The translations under genes and the position numbers were made by a program. A DNA stretch of 64,000 nucleotides from Alistipes sp. (GTDB lineage: Bacteria > Bacteroidota > Bacteroidia > Bacteroidales > Rikenellaceae): contig JAFOBG010000013.1 in the NCBI GenBank assembly GCA_017381935.1, positions 1 to 64,000 on the forward strand. Direction: 5' to 3'. Positions 35,085 through 42,945 of this stretch are shown in pieces. Positions within the stretch are counted from its first letter, which is position 1. Each line of letters begins with the position of its first letter. The notes beneath the pieces are model-generated. The model saw only the letters and a program-made list of their open reading frames with translations, was not told the DNA's origin and made no database searches.

Positions 35085-36926
35085 CTATTTTAAGGCGCTG
35101 AGACGCCATATCGTACCCTCTATGAAGCTCACCCATATATCGCCGTTACTGTCTGCTCTAAGGTCATTGGCAGCTGAGTTTGCAAATTTACCTACACACT
35201 CTATCTTGCCATTTTTATCTACTGCAGCCACTTTGCCACGACGATTTGCCATATAGATTACACTATCTGTAGCGGTTAGGGGGCAGAAATTATGGTCGTA
35301 ACCCCATCCGCAGTCTGTACACCATAGCTCTGTATAGCTATCAGCCTCTATAGGAATGGCAACCATCTGACCATCCATCGTTTTGGCATAGAAAACAGTA
35401 CCATCGTTACTTATGCCTGTACTTTCTCGGACTTTGCGCACCTTTGCACGCCAAATCTCTCTACCTTGCTCAAGGTCGATGCAGGTCATATATCTATCCG
35501 GAGCTACAATCATAACTCTGTTATTGGCAACTCGAGGAATAACATGCCCTGGTGAGTATAATCTATTTTTAGAGCCGTTGTTCCATCTCCATAGCTCTTT
35601 GCCGCTGTTGCAATCTATACAATATAGATAACAATCCCATGCTCCAAATACCAACTTGCCATTTGCAACGGTAGGCCTTCCCTGCGGATGACCATATCCA
35701 AAGTGGTTTGCCCAAATAATCTTTCCACTTGAGCACTCTATTTTTAACATTGTACCGAGCGTACCTATATATAAATAGTCGTTTGCAACAATACCATTAC
35801 CAATAAATGTGTTGTAGTCTTTATTGCGCCATACTGTTTTACCCGTCTTTTTGTTAAGGGCAACAATACCATCAGATAGTGTAGCTACTATCAGAAGCTC
35901 TTTATATATAATAGGTGTGGAGTATATCGGCTCATTGAAGTTGCGACACCACTTTGTCTGTTGTTTCTGCACATCGTATGCCTTTACCTGGCCTGCAGAG
36001 TTACCGTAATATAAAAGACCTTCAGAGTGTTGAGCAGCTGTATATATGGCTGCATTGTCAGTAAGGATTTGCTCTGCAGTAAAACCTCCATTGAAAAGCG
36101 ATTCTGTCTTAGGAGCACATTCGATGCTATTTACAAGACTGTCTCGATAGCCACAGACCGTATATCTATGGGTTGCAGGCTCTCCGATAAGCTTATCGGC
36201 TACATGGATAGAGTCGCCATTAAAAGTGAGTACACTATATCCGTAAGTCTTATTTTTACCATCTGGTAACATTAAACTACGACCTAAAATGCCAGGTATA
36301 GAGTCGAAGTTCATTAACTGTGGCTTATGATAGTGTCCACATAGAGAGGCATGAACTCTGTATCTGTTCATCAACTCTGTAATCTGCTCTCGGTTTGTTA
36401 AATCATTGTTGAGGGGATAGTGGCAGATAGAGACGATACGCCTCCTACCCGCCTTTTTTAACTGTTTCTCAACCCATACCAGACGCTGACCATCTTGAGC
36501 TGTGCCATCTGCCATCTTTACAAACGGGCCTGCAGGATAGGCTACAAATAGGTAATCTCCGACGCTCTTTGTTGTGCAACCATTGTGGCCGAAATACTTT
36601 TTAAAGTCTTTTCCTCCACTCTCGCTCCATGTGGTCTCATGATTGCCATGAGTGATAATCTGACGGTGCGAAATCCTCTTCAGATGATTGTAGGCACACT
36701 CTAACTCCTTATCACTGCCCATGTTGGTTATATCTCCGGCAACAATAACAAGGTCGTACTTTTCGCTATTTATATCATCTACAAGGGAGTCCATTGTAGA
36801 GTCGTTGTAGTTCCCTGGTGTGATATGCAAATCGGCGAGTAGAGCCACCTTTATAGGCCTATCTTTAGCAGTGGTTGCAATGCAAGAAAAGATAATAGCT
36901 ATCAGTAGTATCGTGTATCGTCTCAT
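35085..36926 (-). CDS. Secreted metallophosphoesterase fused to a PQQ-type beta-propeller
   Basis: A 613-residue protein with a signal peptide (~1-20, ending TAKD). Residues ~25-250 form a calcineurin-like phosphoesterase with all metal motifs: LLADLHI, VAGDITN, HGNHETTW, CHYPL and GHYHKP. Residues ~275-610 form a beta-propeller of the PQQ/PQQ-like quinoprotein type with repeated 'GKTVWRN', 'GKIIWANHFGYG', 'GKELWRWNNG', 'GREIWRAK' blades. The substrate is unknown; the propeller probably binds a polymer or protein. Its start overlaps the XRE gene upstream by 4 nt. Confidence 0.85.
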   Translation of the reverse strand: MRRYTILLIAIIFSCIATTAKDRPIKVALLADLHITPGNYNDSTMDSLVDDINSEKYDLVIVAGDITNMGSDKELECAYNHLKRISHRQIITHGNHETTWSESGGKDFKKYFGHNGCTTKSVGDYLFVAYPAGPFVKMADGTAQDGQRLVWVEKQLKKAGRRRIVSICHYPLNNDLTNREQITELMNRYRVHASLCGHYHKPQLMNFDSIPGILGRSLMLPDGKNKTYGYSVLTFNGDSIHVADKLIGEPATHRYTVCGYRDSLVNSIECAPKTESLFNGGFTAEQILTDNAAIYTAAQHSEGLLYYGNSAGQVKAYDVQKQQTKWCRNFNEPIYSTPIIYKELLIVATLSDGIVALNKKTGKTVWRNKDYNTFIGNGIVANDYLYIGTLGTMLKIECSSGKIIWANHFGYGHPQGRPTVANGKLVFGAWDCYLYCIDCNSGKELWRWNNGSKNRLYSPGHVIPRVANNRVMIVAPDRYMTCIDLEQGREIWRAKVRKVRESTGISNDGTVFYAKTMDGQMVAIPIEADSYTELWCTDCGWGYDHNFCPLTATDSVIYMANRRGKVAAVDKNGKIECVGKFANSAANDLRADSNGDIWVSFIEGTIWRLSALK

Positions 36927-37138
36927 AGAGTCAAACCTTTACGATGTTCGATAATATCTCCCGGCTGACAATCTAATGCCTCGCAGATAGCGTCGAGTGT
37001 AGAGAAACGAACAGCTCGAGACTTGCCGGTCTTTATTTTAGATAGATTGACTATAGAGACGCCTACCCTCTCGGATAGCTCCGAAAGGGTCATCTTACGA
37101 CGGGCAAGCATTACATCGAGATTAATAATTATTGCCAT
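36923..37138 (-). CDS. Small XRE-family regulator
   Basis: A 71-residue protein made almost only of a helix-turn-helix: 'DVMLARRKMTLSELSERVGVSIVNLSKIKTGKSRAVRFSTLDAICEALDCQPGDII', a YozG-like Cro/CI protein. The gene overlaps the phosphoesterase gene as ATGA, so the two are translated together and the regulator may control the unit. Upstream is a terminator for the BspA-like gene on the same strand. Confidence 0.85.
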   Translation of the reverse strand: MAIIINLDVMLARRKMTLSELSERVGVSIVNLSKIKTGKSRAVRFSTLDAICEALDCQPGDIIEHRKGLTL

Positions 37139-37197
37139 AATGATAGTAGTAAAATATTTAATGTTTTACACTAACAAAGATATGACAAAATTATGAC

Positions 37198-37230
37198 AAA
37201 AAAAAAGATCGATAAAATCGATCCTTTTTT
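37198..37230 (-). terminator. Terminator of the BspA-like gene
   Basis: GATCGAT-aaa-ATCGATC (37207-37223) forms a stem; on the minus strand a T6 run and further T follow. Confidence 0.8.
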
Positions 37231-37235
37231 GACTG

Positions 37236-40200
37236 TTAGAATATATATCCCTCAATGATGTTCCAATAGTATTCTCCCCAACCAGGAGCATTTGTGTAGT
37301 CATCAACAGATGTTATTGGAACATAAATCTTACCTGCAGGGTTAATCAAGAATGTGTTATTCCAAGGATGCATCCAAGAGCCTTCAGCCTTAGGTGGTGT
37401 AGTTGGCTTACAATATACAGCTTTACAACTTTTGCAGTCAGCGAATGCCAATCCTTTTATCAGATTTACTGTTGATGGAATAGTAACCTCAAGCAGTGAT
37501 ATACAATTACGGAAGGCCTCAGTACTGATTGTGGTTACACCCTCAGGAATAGTAACCTCTACAAGGTTTTTACAACCTTCCAATACGTTCTCTGAAATTG
37601 TGAGCAAATTCTTAGGGAAGTGGAACTCTGTCAGACTCTCACAATATCGGAATGCTCGGTTGTCAATAGATGTAATCGACTGAGGAATATTTATATTTTT
37701 CAGTGAAGTACAAGAAGAGAATGCATCTATCCATATTTGAGTAATGGTTGATGGCAATACTACACTCTCAAGGCTTGTACATGAGTGGAACATATACTCT
37801 TTAATATATTGTGTACCCTCAGGGATAACAATACTCTTAATAGAGCTACAAGAACTGAATGTAGAATTACCAAAAGAGGTTACAGACTGAGGAATAGATA
37901 TCTTATTTAGTGCTGTACAATTGGCGAAACACCTATCCCCAATTGAAGTAAGAGTACTTGGCAGAACTACCTCCTCTAACTCCTTACAATCGCTAAATGT
38001 ACTACCATCTAATGCTGTAATGCCATCATGAATAGTAATTTTCTTGAGCTTGAGGCAAGAACTGAAGGCTGAACCTCCAATAGTTTTGAGAGTTGTAGGT
38101 AATGTAATACTCTCAAGTGATTTATTCTCATAGAATGCAGAAACACCGATTGATGTAACGCCATCAGGTATAACAATACTCTTTATCTCGTAGCAACGTA
38201 TGAACGCATCACGTCCAATGGTTGTCAGCTTAGATGGAAGAGTGATTGATTTAAGTACATTACATTCTGCGAATGCATTCTGTGAAATCTCAGTAATATT
38301 CTCGTGTAGAGTAATACTCTCAAGAGATATACAGTTTGCAAAAGTACCAGCTGGAACAGTAGTAATATTTTGAGGAATGTTTACATTCTTAAGTGATGAG
38401 GCATCTGCGAAGACACTACTACCAAGGCTCTTAAGGCTGTTTGGAAGTACGATAGTCTCCAATGCGCTACACTTCCAAAAAGCTGAATCATCGATTTTCT
38501 CTATACTTTCAGGGAGATTAATCTTTTTAAGGCTACGACAAGCCTCGAAAGCTTGTCGACCAATTACCTTTACGCCATTACCAATAACAACCTCTTCAAG
38601 ACTGGTACAATAGTAGAATAAAGTCATTGGAAGAGTCTCTATGCTTCCAGGAATTTCAATCTTTTTGAGAGAAGAACACTCGTAAAAATTGCCGTAGAGT
38701 GCAGTTACGGTACTTGGTATATTTATAGACTCAAGTGCGTGGCATCTAAAGAATGCATTGTGTCCAAAAGAGAGCAATCCTTCAGGATTCTTTACACTCT
38801 TAAGAGAGAGGCACTCATAGAATAAATCTGCGCTTAATTCTTTGATTTTATTTGGAATAACCATACTCTCTAATGCGCGACAGTACCCAAATGCTCCTTT
38901 TCCAAGGTGCTCCAAAGCGGCTGGGAGCTCAATATTCTTTATCTTGTTGCAATACATAAAGGCATGGTCGCCTATACTTGTTATTGTGGAAGGTAGTTTT
39001 ACAGATAAGAGCTCTCCACAATCACTTAACGCTCCTCTTGATAAAGATGTCAAACCCTCAGGCAAGACAACATGCTGGAACTTACAACAGTTAAATGCGT
39101 TAACACCAATAAATGTAACACTGTTTGGTATAGTTGTAATATTAGAACCGTTGTTAGATACGAAGAGCTGTTTGTTACCAATGTTAATCTCCTCTACAAA
39201 TGAGATTTTTTCCAAATTAAGGCATCTTTGGAATGCGCTGTCATTAACAGCATTGATCGAACCAGGAATAATCAAACTCTTTATCGTTTCGCGACCATAG
39301 AACATAGAGTTACCGATATGGGTTAGTTTTCCTGAGAATGTAATTGTACCAAGACCCTGCTCATATACATGCGAAACGATAGATATACCATCATAATCAT
39401 ACATATTTGGATCTGTAATGGCTTGGTCGTTAGTTGTGATGTAGTAGATTACATTATCAGCATAAGACTGAGCGGTCTCATCCTCCTCGATAGTCTCATT
39501 CTCCAAAAGTTCACGAATCTCTATAGGGAATTTGAGATCCATACGCTCTGGGCTTACATATACAACAGCATCTTGGGCAAGATCATCAAAAGCAGATTCA
39601 GCGATAGTAATATCACTCTCACCCTCAAGAACAACAGTTGCAAGGGAACTACAGCCATCAAAAGCGTCCTGCTCAATAGTATTTACGCATGGAGGAATGA
39701 CAATTGCAGACAATTTGCTACAATTGCGGAATGCCTCAGCGCCAATAGTATTAATATCTGCATCAAAAACAATCTTACCATAACCTGTTACGCCAGCACG
39801 AGACATAGTTTGGCTATTGGTTATCCATGTATTTGAAACGATATTTGCACCAAATGCTGAGCTGTTAGGTGTGATAACACTTCCATCAGTTGTGGTATAG
39901 ATGATAGTATTGTCAGACTCTGTAGTAGTTGGTGGTGTTGGCGGTGTAGGAGGTGTTGGGTCATCTGGACCAACATTCTCTTCACCTGCAAAGCCTGGTA
40001 GAATCTCAACATTAAAGTCGTATGGGCTTGAGATAATCTGACCCAGGATATTTGTGCGATAGTTGCGCTGAACAGGAACCTGATAGTATTTACGCTCATA
40101 CTCAATGCCCGCTTTGTCTGTAAATACAAACTCAAGGTCTATTAGCTGACGCTCGTCAACAAGCAGATAGTTCATTGCAAGGTAGTTATAACCATCGAGG

Positions 40201-40880
40201 TAGAACTCCTCGCTTGGGATAACATCTAAAGTAAGTGCGACAGTAGTCTCAGTACCATCTACCAACTTTCCATCCTGCATGTTGAGGGTGTTTGCAATAT
40301 TTGAAACAACCTTAAAATTACTCTTCTCTATAATAGTGCCATTCTCTGCGATATATTCTACATCCTCATCGCTATTGGCTACATTAATCTGTGCGAAAGG
40401 GCGACGCAGTGTGAATGATGTCTCATCATGACCAGCCTTGTAGTTGTTCCTGATAAGGAAGAATGCATCACGCTCCTCAGCATTTGCACCCTCAGCATAA
40501 TTAGCTACAATAGTACGCTCAGTCTTGAGGTTGAGTGTGTAAGCATTGGCCTCGTTGTTCTGAGCCCAGAATACAAGGTCATATAATTTACCCTCTAGTA
40601 GAATAACACTTACCTCAGCAGTGCCATTTTCTACAGGGACACCGATTAGGTTAGAGGTCTCTAACGCCTTAGTTTTGCCTGGCTCGTAAAGAGCGACAAA
40701 AAGTTTATTGACTGTAGAACCATCTCCTATTGTACGAGTATTGATGTCAGTAAGATTGACATTAAAATTGTACAGTACTTCTTTTGCATCGGTAGGATTG
40801 GTGGTAACCTCAGAGTCAATACAAGATACTGCACCAAAGAGAGTGGTAATGAAGAGGAAAAGTTTAAAAATGTGTTTCAT
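37236..40880 (-). CDS. BspA-like leucine-rich-repeat surface lipoprotein with a fimbrillin-like N-terminus
   Basis: A 1214-residue lipoprotein (lipobox 'FGAVSC', Cys20). Residues ~35-300 form a fimbrillin/Mfa-like domain ('YNFNVNLTDINTRTIGDGSTVNKLFVALYEPG'). A Pro/Thr linker follows (~305-325, PTPPTPPTPP). From ~335 to ~1170 run about 30 LRR_5 repeats of 23 residues (typical 'IPxxITSIGxxAFxxCxxLKxI'), interrupted near residues 455-490. A short domain closes the protein ('GKIYVPITSVDDYTNAPGWGEYYWNI'). BspA-type proteins bind host proteins or other bacteria; the partner is unknown here. Monocistronic. Confidence 0.9.
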   Translation of the reverse strand: MKHIFKLFLFITTLFGAVSCIDSEVTTNPTDAKEVLYNFNVNLTDINTRTIGDGSTVNKLFVALYEPGKTKALETSNLIGVPVENGTAEVSVILLEGKLYDLVFWAQNNEANAYTLNLKTERTIVANYAEGANAEERDAFFLIRNNYKAGHDETSFTLRRPFAQINVANSDEDVEYIAENGTIIEKSNFKVVSNIANTLNMQDGKLVDGTETTVALTLDVIPSEEFYLDGYNYLAMNYLLVDERQLIDLEFVFTDKAGIEYERKYYQVPVQRNYRTNILGQIISSPYDFNVEILPGFAGEENVGPDDPTPPTPPTPPTTTESDNTIIYTTTDGSVITPNSSAFGANIVSNTWITNSQTMSRAGVTGYGKIVFDADINTIGAEAFRNCSKLSAIVIPPCVNTIEQDAFDGCSSLATVVLEGESDITIAESAFDDLAQDAVVYVSPERMDLKFPIEIRELLENETIEEDETAQSYADNVIYYITTNDQAITDPNMYDYDGISIVSHVYEQGLGTITFSGKLTHIGNSMFYGRETIKSLIIPGSINAVNDSAFQRCLNLEKISFVEEINIGNKQLFVSNNGSNITTIPNSVTFIGVNAFNCCKFQHVVLPEGLTSLSRGALSDCGELLSVKLPSTITSIGDHAFMYCNKIKNIELPAALEHLGKGAFGYCRALESMVIPNKIKELSADLFYECLSLKSVKNPEGLLSFGHNAFFRCHALESINIPSTVTALYGNFYECSSLKKIEIPGSIETLPMTLFYYCTSLEEVVIGNGVKVIGRQAFEACRSLKKINLPESIEKIDDSAFWKCSALETIVLPNSLKSLGSSVFADASSLKNVNIPQNITTVPAGTFANCISLESITLHENITEISQNAFAECNVLKSITLPSKLTTIGRDAFIRCYEIKSIVIPDGVTSIGVSAFYENKSLESITLPTTLKTIGGSAFSSCLKLKKITIHDGITALDGSTFSDCKELEEVVLPSTLTSIGDRCFANCTALNKISIPQSVTSFGNSTFSSCSSIKSIVIPEGTQYIKEYMFHSCTSLESVVLPSTITQIWIDAFSSCTSLKNINIPQSITSIDNRAFRYCESLTEFHFPKNLLTISENVLEGCKNLVEVTIPEGVTTISTEAFRNCISLLEVTIPSTVNLIKGLAFADCKSCKAVYCKPTTPPKAEGSWMHPWNNTFLINPAGKIYVPITSVDDYTNAPGWGEYYWNIIEGYIF

Positions 40881-40961
40881 ATAATTTGTTTTGTTTTTAT
40901 ATACAAAGCCTAATAATGTATGTATAATTGTTAAATCGTAGTAAGTGGTTCATTTATAGCA

Positions 40962-41013
40962 CAATATTCCTTACCTATCTGTTGATGGGTAAGGAATAGT
41001 AGAATATTGTTAT
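40962..41013. repeat. Nested inverted repeat between the methyltransferase and BspA-like genes
   Basis: ATTCCTTACC and GGTAAGGAAT form a perfect 10-bp stem around a ~12-nt loop, and outer CAATATT/AATATTG arms add to it with a short bulge. No T run follows on either strand. It could be an RNA stem in the leader of the BspA-like gene or a protein-binding site. Confidence 0.5.
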
Positions 41014-41092
41014 CCATATACTTTGCCACAATTACACTATATCACGCGCCAAAGTTAGCAATAATATATGTATAAAGCAAATAAAAATATAT

Positions 41093-41728
41093 TTATTTGA
41101 CTCTGATTAAATTGATTCCATCACGAATAGGAAGAATAACATTTTCTACCCTGGGGTCAGCAATCACAGCAGCATTGAAATCGATGATACCTTGAGTCTG
41201 TTTGTCGCCCTTTGCTACGGTCTCTACAACCTTGCCGTACCAGAGAATGTTATCGGCCATAATCCAACTGCCGCTTTTTACTAAATTGTTGTCAAACAGC
41301 ATGTTATAGTAAGCTGTATATTCACGTTTGTCGCCATCTATAAACACGAGATCATAGACCTCTCCTAATGTTGGCGCAATTTCAAGTGCTGAGCCGATAT
41401 GTAGGCGCAAGTTTTCTGAGTACTTTGAGCGTTCAAAAAAGTCAAGAATCATCATCTCCAATTCATCATCCACCTCGCAAGTGTCTATCACTCCCCCATC
41501 AGGTAACCCTGCAGCCATAGATAGAGCTGAATAGCCTGTAAATGTGCCTATTTCGAGGACTCTTTGCGGGCGAATCATACGGACAATCATCTCAAGAAGT
41601 TTGCCTTGAATATGTCCCGAAATCATACGAGGGTTGAGTACACGCAGGTATGTTTCACGTTCTAATTCGTGTAGTAGAGCATCCTCAGGAGAGGACATAT
41701 TGTCGATGTATTGGTCTAATGCTGTCAT
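41093..41728 (-). CDS. O-methyltransferase, COMT-like
   Basis: A 211-residue SAM-dependent methyltransferase of the caffeoyl-CoA/catechol type. SAM-binding motif 'RVLEIGTFTGYSALSMAAGLP', acidic motif 'VIDTCEVDDELE', and metal-site 'DLVFIDGDKREYTAYY' are present. Bacterial members methylate small catechols or modified tRNA (TrmR-like); which applies here is not clear. It overlaps the M16 peptidase gene by 4 nt and ends the uvrA unit. Confidence 0.88.
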   Translation of the reverse strand: MTALDQYIDNMSSPEDALLHELERETYLRVLNPRMISGHIQGKLLEMIVRMIRPQRVLEIGTFTGYSALSMAAGLPDGGVIDTCEVDDELEMMILDFFERSKYSENLRLHIGSALEIAPTLGEVYDLVFIDGDKREYTAYYNMLFDNNLVKSGSWIMADNILWYGKVVETVAKGDKQTQGIIDFNAAVIADPRVENVILPIRDGINLIRVK

Positions 41729-42945
41729 CGGTATATAAGGGTTGAGTTGTTGGTAAAGATTTCGTTTGCTACCTCTAAAATTTGACTTGCAGTAACGGCA
41801 TTTATCTTCTTGTATGCCTCTTCGAGTGTATCTACCTCGCCATGTACAAGCAGGCTACGACCAATGCCGAGCATATAGCCCTCATTGGCTTCTGTTGAGA
41901 TTGTCATTTGCGCTATATATTGGCGTTTTGCCATAGCGAGTTGGCGTGTAGTGAGTTGTATATCCTGCAGTTTGCGAATCTCGTTGTCAATTATCTCACG
42001 ACAATGGTCTGCATTATCATGCTCAGAACTGAAGTATATTACAGCCATACCACAATCCGAATATGGAGTATAACTTGCCTCTATATTGTATGACAAGCCG
42101 TTGCGCTCTCGAACATTAACATTTAGACGAGAGTTGGCGCAAGGACCGCCTAAAATGTTGATTAACAGAGAAAATGGAAGTCGTTTGTCCTCTGTAATAC
42201 TATATGCACGATTACCGATTATGCAGTGGGCTTGATGGGTGTGTTTGACAAGTTCTTTGTTGAACTGCTTGTATGGATTTGGCGCAGTACGAGCATAAGT
42301 GCGAGTAGTAGCTTCATGAGAAGCGAAATAGCGATTTGCAATCTGCTCAATACGGTTGTTGGATATATTACCAATAGAGGCAAATACCATTTGGTCTGTA
42401 GTGTGTGTGCGATCTACAAAGCAATGCATTGCTGCGCTGTTGTGGCGCATCAAATCACGTTTGCGACCTAAAATGTTATGACCTAATTCGGAACCCTCAA
42501 AAATCATATCCTCAAAAGTGTCATAGATCATATCCATTGGCGAGTCTTTGTATGTGTTAATCTCATCTACAATCACCTCTCGCTCCTTATCAAGCTCCTT
42601 GTCAGGGAATATAGAGTTGAAAACAACATCGGATAGTAGTTCAACGGCCTTTGAAAAATCACTACGCAAAACAGTCGCATGTACTGTTGTATCCTCCTTT
42701 GTAGTAAAGGCATTTAACTCTCCACCGAGATTTTCAAGGCGGCAATTTACTTGATAGGCTTTACGATGTGTAGTGCCCTTGAATAGACCGTGCTCTACAA
42801 AGTGTGCAATGCCATACTCTGTTGGTATCTCGTCTCGACTACCTGCACCTATGATAAGGGCGCAACGTGCAGCACCACTTTTGATATTGCGATGTATGCC
42901 TCTTATTCCATTTGGTAGAGTATATGTAAAAAATTCCTCTTTCAT
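41725..42945 (-). CDS. M16-family zinc metallopeptidase
   Basis: A 406-residue insulinase-type peptidase. The inverted zinc motif is H48-F-V-E51-H52 in 'GIAHFVEHGLFKGTTHR', with the third ligand expected in 'KEREVIVDEINTYKDSP'. One catalytic half (~1-200) and one non-catalytic half (~200-406) give the usual short bacterial form. No signal peptide, so it acts in the cytoplasm, probably on peptides. It lies directly behind uvrA with no gap. Confidence 0.9.
   Translation of the reverse strand: MKEEFFTYTLPNGIRGIHRNIKSGAARCALIIGAGSRDEIPTEYGIAHFVEHGLFKGTTHRKAYQVNCRLENLGGELNAFTTKEDTTVHATVLRSDFSKAVELLSDVVFNSIFPDKELDKEREVIVDEINTYKDSPMDMIYDTFEDMIFEGSELGHNILGRKRDLMRHNSAAMHCFVDRTHTTDQMVFASIGNISNNRIEQIANRYFASHEATTRTYARTAPNPYKQFNKELVKHTHQAHCIIGNRAYSITEDKRLPFSLLINILGGPCANSRLNVNVRERNGLSYNIEASYTPYSDCGMAVIYFSSEHDNADHCREIIDNEIRKLQDIQLTTRQLAMAKRQYIAQMTISTEANEGYMLGIGRSLLVHGEVDTLEEAYKKINAVTASQILEVANEIFTNNSTLIYR

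Noticed and set aside
37236..40880. CRISPR-like periodic repeats in the BspA-like gene
   Set aside because: The ~69-bp periodicity is degenerate at DNA level and encodes 23-residue leucine-rich repeats in an open frame.
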